DNA from: an uncultured Dorea sp.
GTDB taxonomy: Bacteria; Bacillota; Clostridia; Lachnospirales; Lachnospiraceae
Direction of reading: 5' to 3'
Assembly (NCBI GenBank): GCA_910584615.1
Contig: CAJUAM010000010.1
Span: 15,928 to 79,927 of the forward strand
Length of the DNA: 64,000 nucleotides
The translations under genes and the position numbers were made by a program. Shown here piece by piece: positions 37,933 through 46,547 of this stretch (positions are counted from its first letter, which is position 1; every line of letters begins with the position of its first letter). The notes below the pieces were generated by a model. That model was given only the letters and a program-made list of their open reading frames with translations, ran no database searches and had not been told where the DNA came from.

Positions 37933-38203
37933 TACTGTGATTTATTCTGATAGACAATAATGTATATTCTTTTTTTCCCAAACAATATTTTTTAATTATT
38001 TGATCAGGTGGTTTTGCGTCAAGATTTTTCTTTGCTGATTTTTATATAATATTATAAAAATTATTAATATATTATAGACAAATAATTCATTTTTTAAAAT
38101 TTATAAGGTGTGATATAGTCTAATCAATAAATAAAGTGAAAGAAAAAATATAGTAAAAAAGCTGCAAAATAGTCAATATGCACAAATGGGAAGGAGATGC
38201 CAG
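37933..38203 (+). promoter_or_regulatory. AT-rich control region of the 5-oxoprolinase operon
   Basis: About 270 bases without a gene and extremely AT-rich. It contains the perfect 12-base palindrome TATAATATTATA at 38045-38056, whose first ten bases also occur at the LysR gene promoter (36839-36848). A promoter is expected here, but several weak -10 candidates prevent a firm choice. Confidence 0.4.
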
Positions 38204-38932
38204 ATGGATGCAAAATTCTTGATTTCGGGCGATACAGCGATTTCGGTTCAGATGGGAGATGAGATCAGTCTGGAGGTTAATCAGAAGGTGCGGGGGCTTT
38301 TCCTGGATCTGACAAAGAAGCCGATTGATGGGGTCACAGAGATGGTTCCTACTTATGCTTCGCTTATGGTCCATTACAGACCGCAGATAATACAGTATGG
38401 CGAGCTTAAAAAAGAGATCGGAAAACGGTTGGGAAACTTGGAAGGAGTAACAGAAATGAAAGGGATCATAAAGGAGATCCCGATCTGTTACGGCGGTGAG
38501 CTGGGACCGGATTTAGAGGATTGTGCCAGATTTGAGAATGTTTCGGTTCAGGAGTTCATACGGATGCATTCGGCACACGAATATTATACATATATGCTTG
38601 GATTTGCGCCGGGTCATGCATATGCGGCGAGGTTTGAGGAACCATTTCACTTTAAGAGAAGAGAATCGCCGAGGGTGAAGATCGCGGGACAGTCTATTGT
38701 GGTACAGCTTAATCTCTCCAACCTGATTCCGTTTCCGCAGCCGTGCGGATGGAATATCGTAGGAGGAACACCGCTGACCATCTGTGACTACACGAAGGAA
38801 GACCCATTCTTAGTACATGCGGGCGAGTGGATCAAGTACATTCCGGTTAATCAGAGGGAGTACGGCAAGATTAAAGAAGATGTAAGAAAAGGAACTTATC
38901 GCGTGAAGACCTACGAGAAAGGGGTGAAGTAG
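38204..38932 (+). CDS. pxpB: 5-oxoprolinase subunit PxpB (KipI-like)
   Basis: 242 residues. KipI/PxpB family: opening ISGDTAISVQMGD, IPICYGGELGPDLEDCA, YMLGFAPGHAYAARFEEP and FPQPCGWNIVGGTP. PxpA, PxpB and PxpC together hydrolyse 5-oxoproline to glutamate with ATP. The usual GFxPGFxYL signature is altered to GFAPGHAYA, and the normal PR-x3-P-R-x-VPAGSV block reads RRESPRVKIAGQSI, so this copy is somewhat divergent. The ATG after AAGGAG with 7-base spacing is preferred to the earlier 38186. First gene of a five-gene operon; stop directly abuts pxpC. Confidence 0.9.
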   Translation: MDAKFLISGDTAISVQMGDEISLEVNQKVRGLFLDLTKKPIDGVTEMVPTYASLMVHYRPQIIQYGELKKEIGKRLGNLEGVTEMKGIIKEIPICYGGELGPDLEDCARFENVSVQEFIRMHSAHEYYTYMLGFAPGHAYAARFEEPFHFKRRESPRVKIAGQSIVVQLNLSNLIPFPQPCGWNIVGGTPLTICDYTKEDPFLVHAGEWIKYIPVNQREYGKIKEDVRKGTYRVKTYEKGVK

Positions 38933-39883
38933 ATGGGAATCGCTATTGAAAATCCCGGCATCCTTACAACGGTTCAGGACGAAGGACGTTTCGGATATCA
39001 GCAGTTTGGTGTGTCTCCTGCGGGTCCTATGGACACGAAATCATTTTACATAGCAAATATACTGGCGGGCAACAGCCGTGAGGAAGGCGTCCTTGAGATG
39101 ACCTTCCAGGGAGCGGCGATCCGGTTTGAGAAGGATAATATCATCGCTATTACAGGAGCAGATATGTCCCCTGAAGTTGACGGTACTCCCGTTCCTATGT
39201 ACAGGGCAGTTTTGGTCCGCGCAGGTTCTGTTCTTACTCTGGGAATGACCAATGGAAACGGATGCCGTGCTTATATTGCATTTGCCGGAGGTCTTGACAT
39301 TGCAAAGGTGATGGGAAGTAAAGCTACCCTTATGAGAAACAAGCTTGGCGGAATGAACGGAAGAAAGCTTGAAAAAGGGGATACGATTGGTTTTGCGGCT
39401 CCGAAGACAGAACTTCCCAATATGGCGCTAAGGATGCTGAAACCGGAGATATTTCCGAAGAAGGAGCTGACACTGCGCGTGGTAAGAGGACCGCAGGATC
39501 ATGAGTTTACAGAAGAAGAGTGCAGGAAATTCTTCTGGTACGGAGCAAAGATCACCAATGAATTTGACCGGATGGGCTGCAGGCTGGAGCGTGAAGAGCC
39601 CCTTTGCCATATTGGGGACGGCAATATTATCACAGACGGCATCGCTTTTGGTTCTATACAGGTACCGCCTAACGGACAGCCTATCATTATGCTGGCAGAC
39701 AGGCAGAGCACTGGCGGATATACGAAGATCGGGAGTGTTATATCCGTAGATCTTCCGCTTTTAACACAGAGCATGGCAGGGTACAGGGTACGGTTTGTTG
39801 AGGTGAGTATCGAACTGGCGCAAAAACTTTATATCCGCCGGCAAAAGGAGTTAGACAATCTGGAGGCAAAACTGAATCAGTGA
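38933..39883 (+). CDS. pxpC: 5-oxoprolinase subunit PxpC (KipA-like biotin-dependent carboxyltransferase family)
   Basis: 316 residues. KipA/PxpC features are ENPGILTTVQDEGRFGYQQFGVSPAGPMD at the start, the EMTFQGAAIRF segment, AYIAFAGGLD and the GSIQVPPNGQPIIMLADRQSTGGYTKIG block. It forms the ATP-dependent 5-oxoprolinase with PxpB and PxpA. The name biotin-dependent carboxyltransferase in databases comes from distant similarity to urea amidolyase. Its ATG directly follows the pxpB stop, with GAAAGGGGTGAAG as ribosome site inside pxpB. The next gene, a dehydrogenase, separates it from pxpA. Confidence 0.93.
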   Translation: MGIAIENPGILTTVQDEGRFGYQQFGVSPAGPMDTKSFYIANILAGNSREEGVLEMTFQGAAIRFEKDNIIAITGADMSPEVDGTPVPMYRAVLVRAGSVLTLGMTNGNGCRAYIAFAGGLDIAKVMGSKATLMRNKLGGMNGRKLEKGDTIGFAAPKTELPNMALRMLKPEIFPKKELTLRVVRGPQDHEFTEEECRKFFWYGAKITNEFDRMGCRLEREEPLCHIGDGNIITDGIAFGSIQVPPNGQPIIMLADRQSTGGYTKIGSVISVDLPLLTQSMAGYRVRFVEVSIELAQKLYIRRQKELDNLEAKLNQ

Positions 39884-39951
39884 GGCAAAAGATTTATGAA
39901 AATTCCAACAGGCAAAAAATAAAAGTAAAAATAAATGGAGGTAAAGAAAAC

Positions 39952-40911
39952 ATGAAAATCGTAGTATTGGATGGTTACACGTTGAATCCGGGGGACATTA
40001 GCTGGGAAGGGATGGAAGAATTTGGAGAGGTTGCTGTTTATGACCGCACAAAAGAAGATGAGATCGTATCACGTATCGATGATGCACAGGTGGTATATAC
40101 AAATAAGACGCCTCTTACAAAAGAAACATTTGAGGCCTGCCCCAACATCAAGTTTGTAGGAGTACTTGCTACAGGTTACAACATCGTAGATATTAAAGCG
40201 GCTGAAGAAAGAAATATACCGGTATCTAATATCCCTACATACGGAACAGCAGCGGTTTCCCAGTATGCGATCGCGCTTCTTCTTGAGTTGTGCCACCATA
40301 TCGGAGAGCATTCTGAGTGTGTGAAGAAGGGTGACTGGACGAACAACGCGGACTGGTGCTTCTGGAATCATCCATTGGTGGAATTGGCAGGAAAGACAAT
40401 GGGTATCGTAGGATTCGGGCGGATCGGACAGGACACGGGAAAGATCGCGCAGGCACTTGGAATGAAGGTTCTTGCTTATGACGCATTCAGGCGTCCGGAA
40501 CTTGAGAGCGAGACCTGCCGCTATGCGGACCTTGACACAGTGCTTTCGGAGTCGGATGTGATCTCGCTGCACTGTCCTTTGTTTCCGGAGACGGAAGGGA
40601 TCATCAATAAGGATACTATCGCGAAGATGAAGACGGGTGTCATGATCATCAATGATTCCCGCGGACCGTTGATCGTAGAAGAGGATTTAAAAGATGCGCT
40701 TAACAGCGGCAAGGTTGCAGGCGCAGCAGTAGACGTAGTTTCTACAGAACCGATACAGATGGATAATCCTCTTCTTCAGGCAAAGAACATGATCATCACG
40801 CCTCATATCGCATGGGCGCCGAAGGAGTCACGCCAGAGACTGATGGATATCGCGGTAGAGAACCTTAAATGTTTTGCGGACGGCAGGCCGCAGAATGTCG
40901 TAAATAAGTAA
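39952..40911 (+). CDS. D-isomer-specific 2-hydroxyacid dehydrogenase
   Basis: About 319 residues. Nucleotide-binding GFGRIGQDTG near residue 155 and the D-hydroxyacid dehydrogenase catalytic set: Arg in NDSRGPLI near 240, a glutamate in VVSTEPIQ and His in ITPHIAWAP near 285. The WCFWNHPLVELAGKT region and overall length resemble glycerate/hydroxypyruvate dehydrogenases. It reduces a 2-oxoacid with NAD(P)H or the reverse. ATG 39952 follows TGGAGGT; the upstream frame overlaps pxpC. Its placement inside the 5-oxoproline operon is unusual and hints at a linked 2-oxoacid product, for example from glutamate. Confidence 0.88.
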   Translation: MKIVVLDGYTLNPGDISWEGMEEFGEVAVYDRTKEDEIVSRIDDAQVVYTNKTPLTKETFEACPNIKFVGVLATGYNIVDIKAAEERNIPVSNIPTYGTAAVSQYAIALLLELCHHIGEHSECVKKGDWTNNADWCFWNHPLVELAGKTMGIVGFGRIGQDTGKIAQALGMKVLAYDAFRRPELESETCRYADLDTVLSESDVISLHCPLFPETEGIINKDTIAKMKTGVMIINDSRGPLIVEEDLKDALNSGKVAGAAVDVVSTEPIQMDNPLLQAKNMIITPHIAWAPKESRQRLMDIAVENLKCFADGRPQNVVNK

Positions 40912-40958
40912 TTATTCAGCTTATCTAAGCTGTCAGATAAAGCGAAAGGAGAAGAAAG

Positions 40959-41714
40959 ATGTATAGTGTTGACTTAAACAGTGACATGGGTGAGAGCTTT
41001 GGCGCGTACAAGCTTGGCAAAGATGCGGACATTATCCAGTATGTGACGACAGCCAATGTTGCCTGCGGATGGCATGCAGGAGATCCAATGGTTATGAACA
41101 AGGTTGTGGGTATGGCCAAAGAACGGGGCGTAATGGTCGGCGCACATCCGGGATATCCGGATCTAATGGGATTTGGGCGCAGGAAAATGGTGCTTTCCTA
41201 TCAGGAGGTCAAGAATTATGTAAAGTATCAGATTGGCGCGCTGGCGGCATTTACCAGGAGTTACGGTATGAAATTACAGCACGTGGCACCTCATGGGGCC
41301 ATGGGTAATCAGTGTCAGTATGATGAAGAGATTGCTTCGGCGATCGTAGAGGCGATCACGGATTTTGATAAAGACCTGATCGTTTACTACTGTGCCGGAG
41401 CGGTTCTGGGACAGATCGCAGAGAGCAGGGGACTTAGGACTGCTTCTGAGATTTTCGCGGACCGCGCGTATATGGATGACCTGTCCTTAGTTCCAAGAAA
41501 GATGGAAGGCTCCATGATCACGGATGAGGAAACGGCTATTGCAAGATGTGTACGGATGATCAAGGAGGGAAAGGTAACTTCTATAAACGGAAAAGAGCTT
41601 GATATCAAGGGGGATACTCTGTGTGTACATGGGGACGGACCAAAGGCACTGGCATTCGTACAGAGGATCCGGAAAGCATTTGCGGAAGAAGGAATTGAGA
41701 TCAGACACCTGTAA
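40959..41714 (+). CDS. pxpA: 5-oxoprolinase subunit PxpA (LamB/YcsF family)
   Basis: 251 residues, the normal length. LamB/YcsF family signature: VDLNSDMGESFGAYKLG at the start, ANVACGWHAGDP, VGAHPGYPDLMGFGRR, VAPHGAMGNQ and a CVHGDGPKA ending. It is the third subunit of the ATP-dependent 5-oxoprolinase that recycles pyroglutamate to glutamate. The usual order puts pxpA next to pxpBC; here a dehydrogenase lies between. AAAGGAGAAG precedes the ATG. The symporter gene follows in 28 bases. Confidence 0.94.
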   Translation: MYSVDLNSDMGESFGAYKLGKDADIIQYVTTANVACGWHAGDPMVMNKVVGMAKERGVMVGAHPGYPDLMGFGRRKMVLSYQEVKNYVKYQIGALAAFTRSYGMKLQHVAPHGAMGNQCQYDEEIASAIVEAITDFDKDLIVYYCAGAVLGQIAESRGLRTASEIFADRAYMDDLSLVPRKMEGSMITDEETAIARCVRMIKEGKVTSINGKELDIKGDTLCVHGDGPKALAFVQRIRKAFAEEGIEIRHL

Positions 41715-41741
41715 ATCAGTAATACAAAGGAGTGAAGTAAA

Positions 41742-43088
41742 ATGAGTAATGAGACAAATAAAAAAGAACCTATGTCTGTAGTAAAAAAGATGATGATTGC
41801 CCTTATAGGCGGTCTCGCCGTAGGATTGCTGTTTTTGTTCTTAAGGGAAAATGTGATCTCTGAGGACGGATGGGTGATCGTCAACAACTTGCTCTTTCAG
41901 GATATCACAGTACCGGAAGGGGTTGGAGCAATCGGTATCTTTTACATCGTCGGCCAGATCTTTATGAAAGGCCTTCAGATGGCGATCGTGCCCCTTGTTC
42001 TGGTATCTTTAAGCCTTGCAATGTGCAGTATCTCTAATTCAACGAAGCTTGGACGCATTGCGGGACGTACACTTGCAGGTTTCTTCGGATTCTATGTGTG
42101 CGGCGCGGCGCTTGGCTGTATCGTGGCATATATCATAAAATCTCTCGGAGCATTCAATGTTATCCTTCCAAGTGACGGAGTTGCAGAGGCGGCAACAATT
42201 GAAGCATTTAACCCGCTGGCGGTTGTTGTAAACGCAGTTCCGTCAAATATTACAGACGCCGCGAGCACAAATAACAGTATTCTGGCTATTGTTGTAGTTG
42301 CGATCATTCTTGGACTGTGTTTAAACCAGATGGGCGAAAGAGGAGAGTCTCTTAAAAAAGTGCTTGAGAATTTAAGTGAAGTCATTAATATGTGGCTGTC
42401 CTTTTTGATCAATAAGATAGGTCCGGTAGCGATCTTCTGCCTGATCTCCAGAACATTCGCGATCTATGGTGTAGAGTATCTGGCGCCGGTAGCGGCTTAT
42501 GTGGTATCTGCAATGCTTACGCTGTTTGCTTTAGTTGTAACACTCTATCCGCTTGGAATATGGATCACGACAAAAGAAAATCCGGTGAAATTCTTAAAGA
42601 AGATTGCGAAGGTCGGGGTGTTCGGATTTTCTACGAATTCATCGGCAGCATGTCTTCCGCTGAATACAAGAACATGTATCGACGAACTTGGCTGCAGCAA
42701 AGAGGTTACAAGCTTTGTGCTTCCTACAGGCATGACGATTAACATGAACGGAACAACGGTTATGCATATGTTCGCGGTTACATTTATCGCGACAAGTGCA
42801 GGGATTGATGTTACACCTGCTAATATGATCGTTATGGCATTTCTCTCTATCTGCGCGGCAGCAGGAACGCCGGCGATCCCGATCGCGGGAACAACCATGA
42901 TCTTTACTGTGCTTTCTGGTATGGGCTGGACAACAGAGGCGTGTCTTATTGGTTATGCATTGATCGTAGCGGTAAACCGTCCGGTTGAGATGGCTCTGCT
43001 TCCGCTTAATGTTATCGGCGACGCAGCGGTTAATGTGATCGTAAATGCCAAAGAAAAAGAGCTCGACAGACAAAAATATAACAGCTAG
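41742..43088 (+). CDS. Dicarboxylate/amino acid:cation symporter (DAACS family)
   Basis: 448 residues, eight membrane helices plus two hairpins. Diagnostic motifs are the serine-rich FGFSTNSSAACLPLNTR (hairpin 1 tip) and the helix 7 motif GMTINMNGTTVMHM (the NMDGT motif in a NMNGT form), with AGTPAIPIAGTTMIF in hairpin 2. This family takes up glutamate, aspartate, serine/threonine or dicarboxylates with sodium or protons. The D-to-N change in the NMDGT motif could affect cation use. As the last gene of the pxp operon, it may import pyroglutamate or glutamate; this is inference. Confidence 0.9.
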   Translation: MSNETNKKEPMSVVKKMMIALIGGLAVGLLFLFLRENVISEDGWVIVNNLLFQDITVPEGVGAIGIFYIVGQIFMKGLQMAIVPLVLVSLSLAMCSISNSTKLGRIAGRTLAGFFGFYVCGAALGCIVAYIIKSLGAFNVILPSDGVAEAATIEAFNPLAVVVNAVPSNITDAASTNNSILAIVVVAIILGLCLNQMGERGESLKKVLENLSEVINMWLSFLINKIGPVAIFCLISRTFAIYGVEYLAPVAAYVVSAMLTLFALVVTLYPLGIWITTKENPVKFLKKIAKVGVFGFSTNSSAACLPLNTRTCIDELGCSKEVTSFVLPTGMTINMNGTTVMHMFAVTFIATSAGIDVTPANMIVMAFLSICAAAGTPAIPIAGTTMIFTVLSGMGWTTEACLIGYALIVAVNRPVEMALLPLNVIGDAAVNVIVNAKEKELDRQKYNS

Positions 43089-43159
43089 TCCTGATTCAGG
43101 ACACAGAACCTTTTGTTTATCAGGAGCATTGAAGGAATCAGATATAAATTTATTTGTAT

Positions 43160-43186
43160 GCGGACGGGTCAGAAGTTCCCGTCCGC
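43160..43186. terminator. Hairpin between convergent genes
   Basis: GCGGACGGG and CCCGTCCGC form a 9-pair GC-rich stem with a 9-base loop. The right arm overlaps the last codons of the AraC regulator. T-runs are weak on both sides. Confidence 0.55.
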
Positions 43187-44071
43187 CATTGCTTTGATCG
43201 AAGAGGCATACTCGGATGGTGTCATGCCGGTTTCTATTTTAAAACGCCGCGAGAAATAATGGATAGAAGTATATCCAAGCTGTTCGGAAATCTGTGTGAA
43301 GTTCATCTGCTTTGTGCGGATCATCTCTTTCGCCGCGTTTATCTTTATGCTTGAAAAGTATTCAATAATACCCATCCCGCATTGTTTTTTGAAAAGCTTC
43401 TGAAGCTGTGAGCGGCCGATCAGGTTATCGTGGCAGATCTGCTCAATAGTGAGGTGGCTGCATTTATTGCTTTCCAGATAATCGATGATACGGCTGAATG
43501 TTTCGTTGTTGCTTTTTAACGTGCCGACTTTAACCGGAGTGTTAAGGACGGGAGCGGCAGGCGCTGAGTACCGTCTTATTATGTGGATGAGAAAATGCTC
43601 CAGATAATTAAGGATCATCTGCTCTGCCCCAAAGATGAGCGGCTCTTTCAGGGGCATGTTCATGAGATAAGGGTCGTCTAACCGGCAGTCAAAACAGTGT
43701 TTTGCTTCGATAATGATATTAGCCAGAAGATTCCGTTCCAGATCATCGATCTTTAAAACCTGTTTCCGGAAAAAATTAATGGCGGGATTGTGGCAGTCAA
43801 AAGATATTACAACCAGATTGGAGGCAATCCCTCCGGTAGCCTGTACGTTATGGAATTCGTTGGGCTGGTGGAAGGCGATGTCGCCAGCTTTTAAAATCGT
43901 AAAAGTCTTATCGGCGGTTATGCCTATTTCACCTTTATCAACGCATATAAATTCCCAAAAGTTATGTATCTCTCCCCCAAAAGAAAAGTCACTCATGTAT
44001 TCAAAATAGTGGATGCTGTATATTTTGCCGATAGAAATTGAGCTTTTTAAGTTGACGCCATCGTAGCCCAT
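43169..44071 (-). CDS. AraC-family regulator divergent from the second sugar importer
   Basis: 300 residues, the common cupin plus AraC layout. The sensor is seen at 30-90 (EIHNFWEFICVDKGEIGITA, DIAFHQPNEFHNVQ). The DNA-binding half (about 195-295) has LTIEQICHDNLIGRSQLQKL and NFTQISEQLGYTSIHYFSRR, ending MTPSEYASS. It lies back to back with the ABC importer for the sugar kinase cluster and is the natural candidate to switch it on in response to an imported sugar. AGGAGGATAT precedes the minus-strand ATG. Confidence 0.88.
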   Translation of the reverse strand: MGYDGVNLKSSISIGKIYSIHYFEYMSDFSFGGEIHNFWEFICVDKGEIGITADKTFTILKAGDIAFHQPNEFHNVQATGGIASNLVVISFDCHNPAINFFRKQVLKIDDLERNLLANIIIEAKHCFDCRLDDPYLMNMPLKEPLIFGAEQMILNYLEHFLIHIIRRYSAPAAPVLNTPVKVGTLKSNNETFSRIIDYLESNKCSHLTIEQICHDNLIGRSQLQKLFKKQCGMGIIEYFSSIKINAAKEMIRTKQMNFTQISEQLGYTSIHYFSRRFKIETGMTPSEYASSIKAMADGNF

Positions 44072-44256
44072 AGATATCCTCCTTGAATGTCTTTGTGTAA
44101 ATCTGACAATATTATAACGTTCTTTTATCTGTAAATCAATAATATAAAGTCAATTGTACAAATAAATGAAAATATAAGGCAAATATTTTTGTGCAGTTTT
44201 GTACTACAATAAATACACAAAACATTCAGACAAATTTGTTATAAGGAGGAAAAAGT
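44072..44256. promoter_or_regulatory. Divergent control region between AraC regulator and importer
   Basis: 185 AT-rich bases. A TACAAT -10-like box lies at 44205-44210 without a good -35, as expected for an activator-dependent promoter. Two related elements, TTGTACAAATAAAT (from 44155) and TTGTACTACAATAAAT (from 44199), may be regulator half-sites. Confidence 0.4.
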
Positions 44257-45552
44257 ATGAAAAAGAAACTTATCAGCGTATTATTATGCGCGGCAATGGT
44301 AGGAACTATGTTTGCTGGATGCGGAAACAAGGAAAGCAAAGATGGCGGAAGTGGTGAAGGCGGTTCTTCAGATAAGATCGCGCTTGATATTATCATTTCC
44401 CAGTACGGCAACTTCACAAAGGATTGGTGGACAGAATTTGAAAAGACCTTTGAGGAGGCGAACAAAGACATCGACCTCAATATTGAGATCGTTTCATGGA
44501 ATGATATCTATAGTGTTGTAAACACACGCATCTCCAGTAACGAGCAGCCGGATATCTTGAACATCAGTGGTTTTGCTGATTATGTGGCAGATGATCTGTT
44601 AATGCCGGCAGAAGAGTATGTATCTGATGAACTGAAGAATAACTTTGTTCCTAGCTTCTGGGAGTCCAATGAAATGGACGGAACAGTTTGGGCACTTCCG
44701 ATTCTTGCATCCTGCCGTTCACTTTTCTGCAATGTTGATCTGTTAAAAGAGGCAGGAATCGAGAATCCGCCGACAACATGGGATGAAGTGCTTACAGCCT
44801 GCAAAGCAGTAAAGGACAAATTTGGAAAAGATATCGTTCCGTGGGGACTTGACATTTCTACAGATGAAGGTCAGGCAGCATTTTCTTACTATACATGGAA
44901 CTTTGGAGGCGGATATGTTGATGATAAGGGAGAGTGGGCGCTTAACAGCAAAGAGAATGTAGAGGCTGTTGAGTACATCAAGAGCCTTATTGATGGCGGT
45001 TACTGCAACTCCGCGCCGTTTACTGATACCCGTTATCCGCTTCAGGACGCATTCAGCGCAGGAACACTTGCGATGATGATCGGGCCTATGAACATGGTTG
45101 CTGCTGACTCTAAGGTTAACTATGTTGCGGCAGATCTTCCGGGCGAGAAGACAGCACTCGGTGTTTGTGACCAGTTGATGGTATTCAAGGATGAGAAGGC
45201 TGATGATGCGCGTACAGCAGCTATCACAAAGTTCTTTGACGCATTCTATGAGTGTGAGACATATTCTAACTATATGGTATATGAAGGATTCCTGCCTGCA
45301 ACTCAGGATGCTTCTGAAAACCTTGCGGCTAATGCAGAGAAGTATACAGTTGGCGGATCTGACGCTACAGGAAGCAGCGAATACTTTAAGACATTCTGTG
45401 CAGTACTTCCGAACTGCAAGTTCTATCCTATGCAGAAAGCTGAGTGGATGGATGTAAGAAATGGTGTTATTGATGTTGAACAGAAGGTATGTGAAGGTAC
45501 GATCGGTGCTCAGGAAGCGCTTGATAAGCTTCAGGAATCTGTTGCAAAATAA
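44257..45552 (+). CDS. Sugar ABC transporter substrate-binding lipoprotein
   Basis: 431 residues. Lipoprotein signal ending MFAGC (C22), short Gly/Ser linker, then a family-1 solute-binding fold: DIIISQYGNFTKDWWTEFEK, SNEQPDILNISGFADYV, LFCNVDLLKEAGIENPPTTWDEV and an aromatic-rich C-terminal lobe. It delivers an oligosaccharide to the permease pair downstream. The clustered NahK-like kinase, nucleotidyltransferase and galE suggest a hexosamine-containing or galactose-containing glycan; lacto-N-biose or galacto-N-biose is one hypothesis. A GC-rich hairpin separates it from the permeases. No ATPase in the operon. Confidence 0.87.
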   Translation: MKKKLISVLLCAAMVGTMFAGCGNKESKDGGSGEGGSSDKIALDIIISQYGNFTKDWWTEFEKTFEEANKDIDLNIEIVSWNDIYSVVNTRISSNEQPDILNISGFADYVADDLLMPAEEYVSDELKNNFVPSFWESNEMDGTVWALPILASCRSLFCNVDLLKEAGIENPPTTWDEVLTACKAVKDKFGKDIVPWGLDISTDEGQAAFSYYTWNFGGGYVDDKGEWALNSKENVEAVEYIKSLIDGGYCNSAPFTDTRYPLQDAFSAGTLAMMIGPMNMVAADSKVNYVAADLPGEKTALGVCDQLMVFKDEKADDARTAAITKFFDAFYECETYSNYMVYEGFLPATQDASENLAANAEKYTVGGSDATGSSEYFKTFCAVLPNCKFYPMQKAEWMDVRNGVIDVEQKVCEGTIGAQEALDKLQESVAK

Positions 45553-45572
45553 CAGGATCACATTTGTGTATG

Positions 45573-45607
45573 ATCGAGGGGCCGAATTGCTTCGGCCCTC
45601 GATTTAT
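45573..45607 (+). terminator. Stem-loop after the second CUT1 binding-protein gene
   Basis: ATCGAGGGGCCGAA pairs with TTCGGCCCTCGAT with a single bulged G and a TTGC loop, then TTATATA. As in the AraN-like operon, it lies between binding protein and permeases and likely lowers downstream expression. Confidence 0.75.
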
Positions 45608-45662
45608 ATAAGCTGATGTATAAGAAAGCAGTTTTGCGGGTTATCTAAAAGGAGGCGTGGCA

Positions 45663-46547
45663 ATGAAGAAAAAAACGCTGGCAGCGTTTCAGCCGTATGT
45701 CTGGTTACTGCCGAGTGTTATACTTATGGTAGGAATGATCTTGATACCGATTATTTCAGTATTTAAGATATCATTTTCAGACGTTGGACGAAGCGGTATC
45801 GTAAGGGAATTAAACGGCATTCAGAATTATCTGGATATTTTCGCGGAGCCGACATTCTGGCATACATTGCAGAATACGGTGATCTGGACGGTAGTAGTAG
45901 TCGGAGTGTCTACGGTTTTTGGTTTTATTCTGGCAATGGTTTTGAATCAGGAATTTGCGGGACGGAAGTTTGTACGCGCAGTTGTTATCTTTCCGTGGGC
46001 AACAGCTCTCATCATCCAGTCGGTTATCTGGAAATATATTATAAATGCGGATTACGGTTCGCTCAATATCCTTTTAAAAAAGATCGGACTGATTGACAGT
46101 TTTGTAAACTGGACAAAGACAGCCGGCTCTATGTTTGGATGGGAATGCTGGGTTGGTATCTTTGTTACATTTCCGTTCGTTACGTTTTGTGTGTTGTCAG
46201 GACTGCAGAGTATTGATGGTTCATTATATGAATCTGCGTCAGTTGACGGCGCGAGCTTTTGGCAGAAGCTTTTTAAGATTACCCTGCCGTTAGTGGCGCC
46301 AAGCTTAACAGTTTCAACAGTACTTAACATTATTTATGTATTTAACTCTTTCCCAATCGTCTGGACGATTTCTAAAGGAGCTCCGGCTGATCAGACACAT
46401 ACTTTGGTTACATATTTGTATCAGCTGTCATTTACCGACGGTAAAGGCGGTCATGCCGCGGCGGTATCTGTTATCGGCTTCGTTATTTTAGCTGTTTGCG
46501 CCAGTATCTATATGATCCTGTCGCTGCGCGGAGAGGAGGAGAGTTAG
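45663..46547 (+). CDS. Sugar ABC transporter permease, MalF-type
   Basis: About 294 residues, six membrane helices. The start PYVWLLPSVILMVGMILIPI is typical, and the EAA loop is ESASVDGASFWQKLFKITLP near residue 195. It pairs with the next permease to form the channel for the sugar bound by the upstream lipoprotein. The ATG at 45663 stands 8 bases after AAAGGAGG; the GTG two codons earlier is too close to that box. The stop is directly followed by the ATG of the partner. Confidence 0.9.
   Translation: MKKKTLAAFQPYVWLLPSVILMVGMILIPIISVFKISFSDVGRSGIVRELNGIQNYLDIFAEPTFWHTLQNTVIWTVVVVGVSTVFGFILAMVLNQEFAGRKFVRAVVIFPWATALIIQSVIWKYIINADYGSLNILLKKIGLIDSFVNWTKTAGSMFGWECWVGIFVTFPFVTFCVLSGLQSIDGSLYESASVDGASFWQKLFKITLPLVAPSLTVSTVLNIIYVFNSFPIVWTISKGAPADQTHTLVTYLYQLSFTDGKGGHAAAVSVIGFVILAVCASIYMILSLRGEEES

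Noticed and set aside
44743..45561. 272-codon minus-strand frame opposite the second sugar-binding protein
   Set aside because: Biased composition with many Cys/Ile/Arg, no start signal, and lies inside a confident lipoprotein gene.
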